From the NCBI RefSeq assembly GCF_900880625.1, contig NZ_CAAHFB010000001.1, positions 558,001 through 622,000 on the forward strand: 64,000 nucleotides of DNA, written 5' to 3'. Origin of the DNA: Halorhabdus rudnickae (GTDB lineage Archaea; Halobacteriota; Halobacteria; Halobacteriales; Haloarculaceae). The position numbers were made by a program, and so were the translations under genes. The notes under the pieces are model-generated. The model saw only the letters and a program-made list of their open reading frames with translations. It was not told the DNA's origin and did no database searches. Every line of letters starts with the position of its first letter. Within the stretch, counting starts at the first letter, position 1. Shown here one piece after another: positions 7,916-17,576 of this stretch.

Positions 7916-9691
7916 ATGAGTGAACGCGCGTTCCATCAAGATCGCGAGCCGGAACCGCCGGCCGAAGAGGATGAGGAAGCGAGCGACGACACTCGTGAAG
8001 TGACGACGGGGGCGGAAGCCGCGATAATCGCCTTAGAGGAGGCAGGGGTCGACATGGCCTTCGGCGTCCAGGGCGGGGCGATCATGCCCGTCTACGATGC
8101 GCTCTATGACTCGGACATCGAGCATATCACGATGGCCCACGAGCAGGGGGCAGCCCACGCCGCCGACGCCTACGGGATCGTCTCGGGCGATCCCGGCGTC
8201 GCAATGGCGACTTCGGGACCAGGAGCGACCAATCTCGTGACGGGCATCGCCGACGCCTCGATGGACTCGGATCCGATGATCGCGCTGACCGGCCAGGTCG
8301 CGACGGACTTCGTCGGTAACGACGCCTTCCAGGAGGTCGACACTGTTGGCATTACCCAGCCGATCACCAAACAGAACTACTTCGCCGGCGATCCGGACAC
8401 CCTCGGTGCGGACGTCAGCGAGGCCTTCGCACTGGCCGATGCCGGCCGACAGGGCCCGACGCTGGTCGACCTCCCGAAGGACGCCAGCAAGGCCGAGACC
8501 GACGTCCAGCCGGTCTCCCCGGAGACGCCGAACACCTATCATCCACCGGAGACCGCCGACGAGGCAGTCATCGAGGCTGCGGCGGAGACCTTAGCGGAGG
8601 CCGATCGGCCGGTCATCCTCTCGGGTGGCGGCGTCATCAAGGGCGAGGCACACGACGAACTGCGTGCGTTCGCTCGCGAGTACGATATCCCCGTGATCAC
8701 GACCATGCCCGGCCTGGGGAGCTTCCCCGAGACCGACGACCTCTCGCTGGGCATGGCGGGGATGCACGGGACCGGCGCGGCCAACCTGGCGATCACGAAC
8801 TGCGACGTGTTACTGGGCGTCGGGACGCGCTTCGACGACCGCCTCACCGGCGGCGTCGATAGCTTCGCGCCGGACGCCGAAGTCATCCACGTCGAGATCG
8901 ATCCCGCCGAGATCAACAAGAACATCTATGCCGAATACCCGCTGCTGGGCGACGCCGAACGCGTCCTCGAACAGCTCGACGACGGGCTGAGGGACGCACC
9001 CGAGGCCGACGAATGGCGCGAGCAGTGCCAGACCTGGAAAGACGAGTACCCGCTGGACTACGAGACGCCCGAAGACGAACCGCTGAAACCCCAGTACGTC
9101 GTCGAGCGCTTCGCCGAGCTGGCAGACGACGATGCGATCGTCACGACCGGTGTCGGCCAACATCAGATGTGGGCCTGCCAGTTCTGGACCTACACCGAGC
9201 CACGGACCTGGGTCTCTTCGAATGGCCTGGGGACGATGGGCTACGGCGTCCCGTCGGCGATCGGTGCCAAACTGGGCGCGCCGGACAAGGAGGTCGTTAC
9301 CTTCGACGGCGACGGCTCGTTCCTGATGACGATGCAGGAACTGTCCGTGGCGGTCCGCGAGGATCTGGACATCACGTACGTCATCCTCAACAACGAGGCC
9401 ATCGGGATGGTCCGCCAGTGGCAGGACGGGTTCTACGAGGGACGACGGATGGCAAGCGAGTATCCGTGGATCCCCGAGTTCGACCTGCTGGCGGAATCGT
9501 TCGGTGCGCGCGGGTTCCGACTGGAAGAGCACGACCAGGTCGACGACGTGATTCAGCAGGCTCGCGAGTACGACGGCCCCGCAGTCATCGACGCGATCAT
9601 CGACCCCGGTGAGAACGTCTATCCGATGGTTCCCAGCGGCGGAGACAACGGCCTGTTCGCACTCTCGGAAGAACAACTAAACAACCTCTAA
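7916..9691 (+). CDS. ilvB: acetolactate synthase, large subunit
   Basis: A 591-residue ThDP enzyme that makes 2-acetolactate or 2-aceto-2-hydroxybutyrate, the committed step to valine, leucine and isoleucine. It has the catalytic glutamate in AHEQGAAHAADAYG, a central FAD/ADP-binding region (VGTRFDDRLTG), and the ThDP-Mg motif beginning GDGSFLMTMQE and ending VILNN. A 35-residue acidic N-terminal extension precedes the fold. The start is supported by GGAGGT seven bases upstream. The ilvN gene follows after two bases. A peptide ORF and two hairpins precede it and suggest attenuation. Confidence 0.95.
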   Translation: MSERAFHQDREPEPPAEEDEEASDDTREVTTGAEAAIIALEEAGVDMAFGVQGGAIMPVYDALYDSDIEHITMAHEQGAAHAADAYGIVSGDPGVAMATSGPGATNLVTGIADASMDSDPMIALTGQVATDFVGNDAFQEVDTVGITQPITKQNYFAGDPDTLGADVSEAFALADAGRQGPTLVDLPKDASKAETDVQPVSPETPNTYHPPETADEAVIEAAAETLAEADRPVILSGGGVIKGEAHDELRAFAREYDIPVITTMPGLGSFPETDDLSLGMAGMHGTGAANLAITNCDVLLGVGTRFDDRLTGGVDSFAPDAEVIHVEIDPAEINKNIYAEYPLLGDAERVLEQLDDGLRDAPEADEWREQCQTWKDEYPLDYETPEDEPLKPQYVVERFAELADDDAIVTTGVGQHQMWACQFWTYTEPRTWVSSNGLGTMGYGVPSAIGAKLGAPDKEVVTFDGDGSFLMTMQELSVAVREDLDITYVILNNEAIGMVRQWQDGFYEGRRMASEYPWIPEFDLLAESFGARGFRLEEHDQVDDVIQQAREYDGPAVIDAIIDPGENVYPMVPSGGDNGLFALSEEQLNNL

Positions 9692-9693
9692 CG

Positions 9694-10311
9694 ATGAGCA
9701 GTGGAGAACTCCCAGGGCCGGCCCCCGGCGATCGGATGCGACCCGAGGGACGGCGCAACATGCAAGGTATTCGTATCGACCCGGAAGCAGAAGCGACCCA
9801 CCAGCCCCGCTATGCGGTGCTCTCGGCGCTGGTCAAACACGAGCCCGGCGTCCTCGCCGAAGTGTCGGGGCTGTTCAGCCGCCGGCAGTTCAACATCGAG
9901 AGCCTCACTGTCGGGCCGACGACCGAGGAGAACGTCGCCCGGATGACGATCGTCATCGAGGAGGCCGAGCCGGGCATCGAGCAGGCCAAAAAGCAACTCG
10001 AGAAGCTCGTTCCAACCATCGCCGTCGAGGAGCTACAACCCGAGGCGATGCGGCGGGAACTCGCCCTCGTGAAAGTGCGGGGCGAGAAGCCCGACGACAT
10101 CCAGTCGGTCGCGGAGATGTACGGCGGCCAAGCCGTCGACGCCTCGACGAACGCCGTGACCGTCGAGATCACGGGCAGCAAGCAGAAGATCGACGCCGCC
10201 GTTGAGGCATTCAAGCAGTTCGACGTCGAGGAGGTCGTCCGGACCGGCGCGGCGGCTCTCGAACGCGGCGCGGAGACGATGGACGCAAACGGGTACGCGA
10301 GTAAGAAGTAG
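9694..10311 (+). CDS. ilvN: acetolactate synthase, small (regulatory) subunit
   Basis: A 205-residue protein with an N-terminal ACT domain (YAVLSALVKHEPGVLAEVSGL, then FNIESLTVGPT) and the C-terminal small-subunit domain. The ACT dimer binds valine or leucine for feedback inhibition and activates IlvB. The first 30 or so residues form a polar extension; an internal ATG at 9760 (MQGIRIDP) is a possible alternative start. It begins two bases after ilvB, so the subunits are co-translated, and ilvC follows after about 70 bases. Confidence 0.93.
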   Translation: MSSGELPGPAPGDRMRPEGRRNMQGIRIDPEAEATHQPRYAVLSALVKHEPGVLAEVSGLFSRRQFNIESLTVGPTTEENVARMTIVIEEAEPGIEQAKKQLEKLVPTIAVEELQPEAMRRELALVKVRGEKPDDIQSVAEMYGGQAVDASTNAVTVEITGSKQKIDAAVEAFKQFDVEEVVRTGAAALERGAETMDANGYASKK

Positions 10312-10383
10312 CCAGATAATCGAACACGGCGACACGATAGATTGAACACTGACCCAATCGGAATCGAAAACGACACACTACCG

Positions 10384-11394
<1,011 letters not shown>

Positions 11395-11451
11395 ACGACC
11401 CGAGACAATGAAACCACGTTATCGAGCGCAGACGACAGACAGAGTGCGAGT

Positions 11452-12873
11452 ATGAGCCAGGGAACGCTGTACGACAAGGTGTGGGATCGCCACAAGGTAA
11501 CGACGCTGCCCAATGGGCAGGATCAGCTGTTCGTGGGGCTACACCTCATCCACGAGGTCACCAGCCCGCAGGCCTTCGGCATGCTTCGGGAACGGGACAT
11601 CGAGGTCGCCCGGCCGGACCTGACTCACGCGACCGTCGATCACATCGTCCCGACGGCCGATCAGTCTCGGCCCTACAGCGACGACGCGGCCGAGGAGATG
11701 ATGTCCGAACTCGAAGAGAACGTCCACGATGCGGGCATCGAATTTTCCGACCCGACAACGGGCGATCAGGGCATCGTCCACGTCATCGGCCCGGAGCAGG
11801 GCATCACCCAGCCCGGCAAGACGATCGTCTGTGGCGACAGCCACACATCGACGCACGGGGCCTTTGGCGCGCTGGCGTTTGGCATCGGAACCTCTCAGAT
11901 CCGGGACGTCCTGGCCACCCAGTGTATCGCCATGGAGAAACAGAAGGTCCGGAAGATCCAGGTCGATGGCGAACTGGGACCGGGTGTCGAAGCCAAAGAT
12001 ATCATCCTGGAAATTATCCGGCGATTGGGCACCGACGGCGGCGTCGGCTACGTCTATGAGTACGCTGGCGAGGCCATCGAGAACCTGGACATGGAAGGCC
12101 GAATGAGCATCTGTAACATGTCCATCGAGGGTGGCGCTCGCGCGGGCTACGTCAACCCCGACGAGACCACCTACGAGTGGATGGAAGACACCGACTACTT
12201 CCAGGAGAACCCCGAGGCCTTCGACGAGCTGAAACCGTACTGGGAATCCATCCGTAGCGACGAGGACGCCCAGTACGACGACGTGGTTCACATCGACGCG
12301 AACGAACTGGAGCCGGTCGTCACGTGGGGCACGACTCCGGGCCAGGGCATCGGTATCTCCGATCCGATCCCCGCACCCGAGGATCTGCCCGAGGACAAAC
12401 AGGAGACGGCCCGGCGTGCCCAGGAGCACATGCGGGTCGAACCCGGCGAGACCATGGCGGGCTACGACATCGACGTGGTCTTCCTGGGTTCGTGTACGAA
12501 TGCACGCCTGCCCGACTTGCGCCGTGCGGCCAACATCGTCGAGGGCCGAGAGGTCGACGACAGCGTCCGGGCGATGGTCGTCCCTGGTAGCCAGCGCGTC
12601 CAGCAGGCCGCCGAGGAGGAGGGCCTGGCGGACATCTTCCGCGAAGCCGGTTTCGAGTGGCGCAACGCCGGCTGTTCGATGTGTCTGGGGATGAACGAAG
12701 ACCAACTGGAGGGTGATGAGGCCTCGGCCTCGTCGTCGAATCGGAACTTCGTCGGTCGCCAGGGCAGCAAAGACGGCCGGACCGTCCTGATGAACCCCCA
12801 GATGGTCGCCGCGGCGGCGATCACCGGGGAAGTAACTGACGTGCGCGAACTGTCGGAGGTGACTCCCGCATGA
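11452..12873 (+). CDS. leuC: 3-isopropylmalate dehydratase, large subunit
   Basis: A 473-residue aconitase-family subunit. It binds the 4Fe-4S cluster through cysteines in the [13 protein letters not shown] and [10 protein letters not shown] segments, plus one in the [14 protein letters not shown] region. With LeuD it interconverts 2- and 3-isopropylmalate in leucine synthesis and may act on citramalate for isoleucine. It overlaps leuD by four bases (ATGA), so the two subunits are translationally coupled. The length is normal for the bacterial-type large subunit. Confidence 0.95.
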   Translation: MSQGTLYDKVWDRHKVTTLPNGQDQLFVGLHLIHEVTSPQAFGMLRERDIEVARPDLTHATVDHIVPTADQSRPYSDDAAEEMMSELEENVHDAGIEFSDPTTGDQGIVHVIGPEQGITQPGKTIVCGDSHTSTHGAFGALAFGIGTSQIRDVLATQCIAMEKQKVRKIQVDGELGPGVEAKDIILEIIRRLGTDGGVGYVYEYAGEAIENLDMEGRMSICNMSIEGGARAGYVNPDETTYEWMEDTDYFQENPEAFDELKPYWESIRSDEDAQYDDVVHIDANELEPVVTWGTTPGQGIGISDPIPAPEDLPEDKQETARRAQEHMRVEPGETMAGYDIDVVFLGSCTNARLPDLRRAANIVEGREVDDSVRAMVVPGSQRVQQAAEEEGLADIFREAGFEWRNAGCSMCLGMNEDQLEGDEASASSSNRNFVGRQGSKDGRTVLMNPQMVAAAAITGEVTDVRELSEVTPA

Positions 12874-13490
12874 GCGACTTCGACGCCGACATCCCTGAAG
12901 TGCGCGAAGTGACCGGGACAGGCGTGCCCATCCGCGGGAACGACATCGACACCGACCAGATCATCCCCGCGCGGTTCATGAAGGTCGTCACCTTCGACGG
13001 CCTGGGCCAGTTCGCCTTTTTCGATGTCCGCTACGACGACGATGACAACCAGAAAGACCACCCGATGAACGAGGACCAGTTCCGGGGCGCCAACGTGATG
13101 GTCGTCAACGACAACTTCGGGTGTGGGTCCTCCCGGGAACACGCGCCCCAGGCCCTGATGCGTTGGGGAATCGACGCGTTCATCGGCGAGTCCTTCGCGG
13201 AAATCTTCGCTGGCAACTGTCTCGCGCTGGGGATGCCGACCGTGACGGCCGATCACGAGACGATCGCCGACCTGCAGGACTGGATCGAGGCGAATCCCGA
13301 CGGTGAGATCGACATCGACGTCGAGGCCGAAACTGTCACCTACGGCGAACAGATGGTAGAGGTCACTGTCGACAATGCTCAACGCCAGGCTCTGGTCGAT
13401 GGGATTTGGGATACGACAGCGTTGATGAGTGCAAACGAAACCGAGATCGATCGAACGGCCGAATCGTTGCCGTACGTCAAAGAGGCCTGA
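12870..13490 (+). CDS. leuD: 3-isopropylmalate dehydratase, small subunit
   Basis: A 206-residue swivel-domain subunit. It has the [16 protein letters not shown] segment and the signature [15 protein letters not shown] that contacts substrate. It partners LeuC, whose stop it overlaps by four bases. In many haloarchaea leuB follows directly. Here the next genes are on the opposite strand and unrelated, so the operon ends at leuD. Confidence 0.95.
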   Translation: MSDFDADIPEVREVTGTGVPIRGNDIDTDQIIPARFMKVVTFDGLGQFAFFDVRYDDDDNQKDHPMNEDQFRGANVMVVNDNFGCGSSREHAPQALMRWGIDAFIGESFAEIFAGNCLALGMPTVTADHETIADLQDWIEANPDGEIDIDVEAETVTYGEQMVEVTVDNAQRQALVDGIWDTTALMSANETEIDRTAESLPYVKEA

Positions 13491-13506
13491 ACGCCGTCGA
13501 TCCCGC

Positions 13507-14058
13507 TCACCGGTCTACGGTTCGTCGGTCCCCAAGTGCGACCTCGAAGGCGTCTTCGTCGTCGAGTTCGGCTACGACTGCGTCGAGTTCTCGTTTCAGC
13601 GAGTCGAGTTCTGCGTCGGTTGCTGTCGGTTCCCCGTCGGCCGTCGCTTTCTCGTCGTTACGTTCGTGTCTACGGGCGAGTTCATAAAATCGGGTGAGCA
13701 GTCGGTCGTATCGTGCCCGTCGCTGTAGCCGTTCGACGATCTTGCGGGAGGCGTCCTCGATACGATCGAGATCGAGGACTGCGTCAGCACGACCGGCGAC
13801 GGATCCGTCCGAGCTACCCAGCCACAAGATCTGAAAGGAAAGTTCATCCGATGCACGCGCCACAAAGAGATCCGACGGCGGCCCTTCCATGGATTCGTCG
13901 ATGACGGTTACGGCAATCGAGGCGTCGAGGCTGTCCAGCGCGCTGTCGAGCGTCGTCGCGATCCGGACAGGCCAGTGGTCTCTGAGAATCGACGTGATCG
14001 ACAAACGTCGTTTTTCCTCCGGAGAGGCGACCAACACAGCGTCCTGCGTCGAGGGCAT
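13507..14058 (-). CDS. HalX-type regulator with a receiver-like domain
   Basis: A 183-residue protein. The N-terminal 110 residues resemble a receiver domain but the motifs are weak: the acidic pair is not obvious, and the candidate phosphoacceptor is the Asp in VTVIDESMEG. The C-terminal part (RYDRLLTRFYELARR onward) is the helical HalX domain found only in haloarchaea. I start at MPSTQD (14058); an upstream ATG at 14076 is possible. It lies about 90 bases downstream of the DUF7504-type gene on the same strand, so the two may be co-transcribed. The receiver may work without phosphorylation. Confidence 0.75.
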   Translation of the reverse strand: MPSTQDAVLVASPEEKRRLSITSILRDHWPVRIATTLDSALDSLDASIAVTVIDESMEGPPSDLFVARASDELSFQILWLGSSDGSVAGRADAVLDLDRIEDASRKIVERLQRRARYDRLLTRFYELARRHERNDEKATADGEPTATDAELDSLKRELDAVVAELDDEDAFEVALGDRRTVDR

Positions 14059-14145
14059 CGTGCAGAAGAGTATCACGGGCAGCGACCAAAATGATCGGGG
14101 CGCGATCGGTGGACCGGAGCGACGGGGGGCTTGCGTCGAGGCGCT

Positions 14146-14742
14146 TCACTCCGAACGAGAGTCCGCACAGACCGTTGCGTCGAACAGCGGTGCTAGCGTA
14201 TCGAACGTCCGGTCAGGATGGCCGTCAGCGTCGATGTGATAGTGTGCGATCGCGCCGGCTTGCTCGACCCGCGCGGTGAGCACGTTGAGGAAGCGATGGA
14301 GCGTGCGTTCGGACTCGAACTGCAAGAGATCCGTCAACGAATCGATACAGACGACGACGGGGCCCTGATCGGCGTTCTCGAGTTGCGTGGCGAGCTCGCT
14401 TCCGATACGCTGGAGATCGACGTCCTCGACCTCGGCAACGTTGACAATCGCACCGTTCTGACCGCCGAACCCGTCGGCCGACATCGCCGCGGACCGACCG
14501 CCGTGGGAAACGTCGACAAACGATAGCGTGGTTTCGACAGGGTCGATTACGGTACTCCACTCGGACATCCGTTCGCCGGGAGAGGACGCGATCGTCACAC
14601 TGAGGACCGTCCCGGGCGCTCCCGCGCGGGTCAACAGGTCACGACAGTGTTGGTTCTTCGCGTTACCGATCGCCGGACAGACACAGAGGACGTTTGAGAC
14701 TGTTTCGGCAGCGTCGACACCCTGCGAGAGCTCGTCACTCAT
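14146..14742 (-). CDS. RecA/KaiC-like haloarchaeal protein (DUF7504 type)
   Basis: A 198-residue cytoplasmic protein whose pattern resembles a degenerate RecA/KaiC core: an N-terminal strand (NVLCVCPAIGN) without a usable Walker A lysine, and a Walker B-like strand (GPVVVCIDSLTDLLQF) followed by a helix. Proteins of this kind are common and multi-copy in haloarchaea; I place it in the DUF7504-type group from memory. The role is unknown, with signalling suspected because of its neighbours (HalX gene downstream, CHAT protein nearby). It is transcribed divergently from the 14999 gene across a very AT-rich spacer. Confidence 0.7.
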   Translation of the reverse strand: MSDELSQGVDAAETVSNVLCVCPAIGNAKNQHCRDLLTRAGAPGTVLSVTIASSPGERMSEWSTVIDPVETTLSFVDVSHGGRSAAMSADGFGGQNGAIVNVAEVEDVDLQRIGSELATQLENADQGPVVVCIDSLTDLLQFESERTLHRFLNVLTARVEQAGAIAHYHIDADGHPDRTFDTLAPLFDATVCADSRSE

Positions 14743-14879
14743 AGACGAACCCTCCCGGGGGCACCGTAAGTATTTCTCTCATTTGTGTTACCTACCAACG
14801 ATTACAATACTAACAATTAAGTAAGTTACGGGAGGGGCTATCTACACGTTCGCACCGGCGAAAGAAGGCATTGTGCGGT

Positions 14880-14975
14880 CTCCTCTCTTCGTATCCCATA
14901 TTTATATATTTAATATTACCTAACCTTACATTAATTATATAATTATTAAATATCTTTAGAAATTCATTTTCAACC
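14880..14975. promoter_or_regulatory. very AT-rich divergent promoter region
   Basis: The stretch around 14896-14965 is almost entirely A and T, with several overlapping TATA-like runs (ATTTATATATTTAATATT and TTATATAATTATTAAATA). It separates the DUF7504-type gene (minus) from the small membrane protein gene (plus). It could carry promoters for both and would melt easily. Confidence 0.5.
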
Positions 14976-14998
14976 CAGCAATAAAGTGGAGAGTGGCT

Positions 14999-15139
14999 AT
15001 GAGCCAATCAGAATCGGAGGGAGAGAACTTCCTCGCAGAGCACCCGCGAATGATCGGCGTCCTGTTCATGCTGCTCGTGTTGCTAACGCAGTTCGGAGGG
15101 ACGGCAGCAGCAATCAGTAGTGCCAATCCAGGCCCCTAA
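14999..15139 (+). CDS. 46-residue membrane protein, DUF7503-like
   Basis: A small ORF that begins with ATG at 14999 and encodes MSQSESEGENFLAEHPRMIG, then a hydrophobic segment (VLFMLLVLLTQFG) and a short AAAISSANPGP tail. The pattern of an EHPR motif, one membrane helix and a final GP matches the short haloarchaeal DUF7503-type proteins as I recall them. The stop overlaps the 3' end of the CHAT gene on the other strand by four bases. It lies between the DUF7504-type gene and the CHAT gene, so a shared role is likely but unproven. Confidence 0.7.
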   Translation: MSQSESEGENFLAEHPRMIGVLFMLLVLLTQFGGTAAAISSANPGP

Positions 15140-17259
15140 ATCTCGGACTGCATTTCTTTACTCCAGACGAGTTGCTCCTCGTACAAGACTGGGAAGTCAC
15201 CGTTCTCACAGAGACGGTTGAACTCCTCACTAGTCATTTCCACGTTTTCGAGAGATGCCATCACTAGGCAATTCGCTTCGAACGGGGAAAAGTGCCAATC
15301 ACGTAGACTCCCGTTTGAGATGTCTGAAATGGGGTATCCCTGGATGTCCAAGTCCAGCATGTCTGATTCGATGGATTTCAATTCCATGTGCAAGGGCGCG
15401 CCCATTTGGCTCTCGACGATGTTCGCGTGTCCGTCCCCCACGACCATATACCGGCTTGCGAGTTGCTCGTCTTCCTCCAACAAGGTCCGTGCCGTCGAGA
15501 GCGAGAAACCGCTGTCCAGTAATCGAGCCAATGTTTTCCCGACGCTCGTCGCTGTCGGGTTCGGAATGTTCGCGAGCGTGACGATCCCACCCAGCGCGCC
15601 GGCATCTACCAGTTCCCGGCCCTGCGCGTATGAGTTACACGCGTTGAGCAGGAACGCGCCAACGCCGACATCAGAAAGGGATCGCGCGTCAAGATGTCCA
15701 TCGGCACACCGGAATCCTTCGTCCTCGACGTGGCCGATGTAGTGGAAAAAGTCCGTCTCCTCCTGTAGTACGTCGGCAAGTTCGGCTTGCGTCAACTCCT
15801 CGTGGATCGTGACGTCGAAGTCGATCCAATCTCTGGCGCCGTAGACATTCGAGACGACGGACTCGTCGCTCATCGCATCCTCGTTGTTCACCACGTCGAC
15901 AGAGATCCGTCCGGATTCCGTCGGTTCGTACTCGAGACGCCGTTTGAACGCGTCGAGGGTCATCTTCGTCGCGCCCATCGGGATCCCGTCGCCGACGAAC
16001 GTCTGCATCAGGCTGTCGGCCGGTTCCGGCCGGAACACGCGCTCCTCGACTGACGGCCGACTCGTGGTACTCTCGGATCGGACGGCGGTGGACGGCCCCC
16101 TGAGCAGGACCGGCTCGTCGCGAAAGAGCGACTCGACGTCGGGGGACGTGTCTTCGAGGACTCGCGGCGTGATATTGCCACGGCGTGGACAGCGAATCTC
16201 TGCCAGATCGGCCGCAAGGAACGAGAGGACCGGAACGTTTTCGGCTTCAGGCTGGACATCGGCGGTCAGCTTCCACTCCGGCGACACGGGTTCGACCACT
16301 TCGAACGGAACGTCGAGATACGCTCCGGTGCGCTCGGCGAGAGACTGGTTGTACAGCGCCTCGAAATCCAGCGTTGTCCGCTCCTCGAGTATCGACCGTT
16401 CGCGCAGATCCACATTGTATAGCCCTTCGGTCCGCGTGACACAGTCAAGCGTGAAGACGTGTCGCAGAATGCGTGCCACGTGCTGCTCGAAGCCGTCCGG
16501 TCCATCCAGCGGGATTGATCGCCCGTCGGCGACCAATCTAGGTCGGGCACCCGGTTGGATGTCCGCGTCGAGATAGTACGCCAGCGGTGCGGCGGGGATG
16601 ACGCGGTCCCACCGGTCCGGTACTTCGATTGAGACGGACGGTTCTCGGTCGACAAAGCCGCTCGGGACCGACAGTTCCTCGCCTCGTTTCAGCACGGGAG
16701 GATGGCCGCGCAACGTCGGGAACGACCGCTCGGGAGAAGTCGTCTTTAACGCCGCTCTGAACTGGGAGAGCGCAGTCATCACGTCGTCGATGTCGTCGGT
16801 CGTCGTGATGGTACGGGCCGGTTGTTCGTGATACGAACGGATGCCGACGATCACCTCGGTCGCTTCCGGAAACGATAGTTCGACGTAATCTCCAGTCGCA
16901 TCGACCGAGAAGGCTCCCTCGATGCCAAGATACAGTTTGAGTTGAACGGAGGAGAACTCTACGACGTAGCTGCCCGGATCGAACGCCGCTTCGTCGCCAC
17001 CCGTACACTGTGCGACCAGGTCGAACTCCGCGTCCCTGATCCAGACCCCGACGAGATACGGGGTCCGGACGACATCGACGTCGACCGAAACGGCGCTGTC
17101 GACGGGAATCGGTAGCGCATCGGAGGAACACGGTGTACACTCGACCGGTTCGGCCGTCAGCAACGTGAACCGCCCGCCGTCGATCGGATCGACGAGGTGG
17201 ACACCTGGCGGTGTCTGCAGCGTCTCGAACCGCGGTTCTGAGGACGGGACTGCGGTCAT
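15136..17259 (-). CDS. CHAT-domain (caspase-like) protein
   Basis: A 707-residue protein. Residues 1-450 have no domain I can name and look beta-rich in the first 150. The C-terminal 230 residues are a CHAT domain with the catalytic His510 in DFFHYIGH and Cys541 in LLNACNSYAQG, in the usual strand-end positions. The peptidase family is related to caspases and separases, and bacterial members act in defence and cell-death pathways. The start overlaps the upstream small membrane-protein gene by four bases (ATGA), so both are translated together. Targets and trigger are unknown; the catalytic pair appears intact. Confidence 0.85.
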   Translation of the reverse strand: MTAVPSSEPRFETLQTPPGVHLVDPIDGGRFTLLTAEPVECTPCSSDALPIPVDSAVSVDVDVVRTPYLVGVWIRDAEFDLVAQCTGGDEAAFDPGSYVVEFSSVQLKLYLGIEGAFSVDATGDYVELSFPEATEVIVGIRSYHEQPARTITTTDDIDDVMTALSQFRAALKTTSPERSFPTLRGHPPVLKRGEELSVPSGFVDREPSVSIEVPDRWDRVIPAAPLAYYLDADIQPGARPRLVADGRSIPLDGPDGFEQHVARILRHVFTLDCVTRTEGLYNVDLRERSILEERTTLDFEALYNQSLAERTGAYLDVPFEVVEPVSPEWKLTADVQPEAENVPVLSFLAADLAEIRCPRRGNITPRVLEDTSPDVESLFRDEPVLLRGPSTAVRSESTTSRPSVEERVFRPEPADSLMQTFVGDGIPMGATKMTLDAFKRRLEYEPTESGRISVDVVNNEDAMSDESVVSNVYGARDWIDFDVTIHEELTQAELADVLQEETDFFHYIGHVEDEGFRCADGHLDARSLSDVGVGAFLLNACNSYAQGRELVDAGALGGIVTLANIPNPTATSVGKTLARLLDSGFSLSTARTLLEEDEQLASRYMVVGDGHANIVESQMGAPLHMELKSIESDMLDLDIQGYPISDISNGSLRDWHFSPFEANCLVMASLENVEMTSEEFNRLCENGDFPVLYEEQLVWSKEMQSEI

Positions 17260-17438
17260 AGGTGGCTGAACGACGGCGACCCGTCGACGTGCTGACGGCC
17301 CGTGTCTACCGTCCTGTCGGGGACGTCAGCTAAAAAGGGTTCTGACGGGAGAAAACCTGCAAAGAGGAATACCACGCCGTTCAAAAAGAGTGTCAGTACC
17401 ACCGCGATCAGTTTCTGAGCGAACGTCATTCGAGTCAT
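17256..17438 (-). CDS. small membrane protein upstream of the CHAT gene
   Basis: A 60-residue protein with one strong membrane helix (LIAVVLTLFLNGVVFLFAGF) and a polar tail. An internal ATG at 17429 (MTFAQK) is an alternative start. Its stop overlaps the CHAT start by four bases, which implies a coupled pair. It could be a membrane tether or regulator of the CHAT protein. No homologous family is recognised. Confidence 0.6.
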   Translation of the reverse strand: MTRMTFAQKLIAVVLTLFLNGVVFLFAGFLPSEPFLADVPDRTVDTGRQHVDGSPSFSHL

Positions 17439-17576
17439 GGAACGTGTCTATTGACAAGATGTCTTAACTTTACTCGTTACCTCTGTATACCATCTCTCCA
17501 GACCGTTGGAAGACCTATTTTCGGAAGATGTACCGCTACAGCAGCACTCAGCCCCGTCAGGCCGTCGATACCTGAT

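Noticed and set aside
7563-7919. 118-codon plus-strand ORF between leuA and ilvB
   Set aside because: It is basic, Ser/Arg-rich and runs out of frame across the leader ORF, both hairpins and the ilvB ribosome-binding site. It has the composition of a shadow frame.
12462-13382. 306-codon minus-strand ORF opposite leuC-leuD
   Set aside because: It is antisense to two well-supported genes and owes its length to codon bias in GC-rich DNA.
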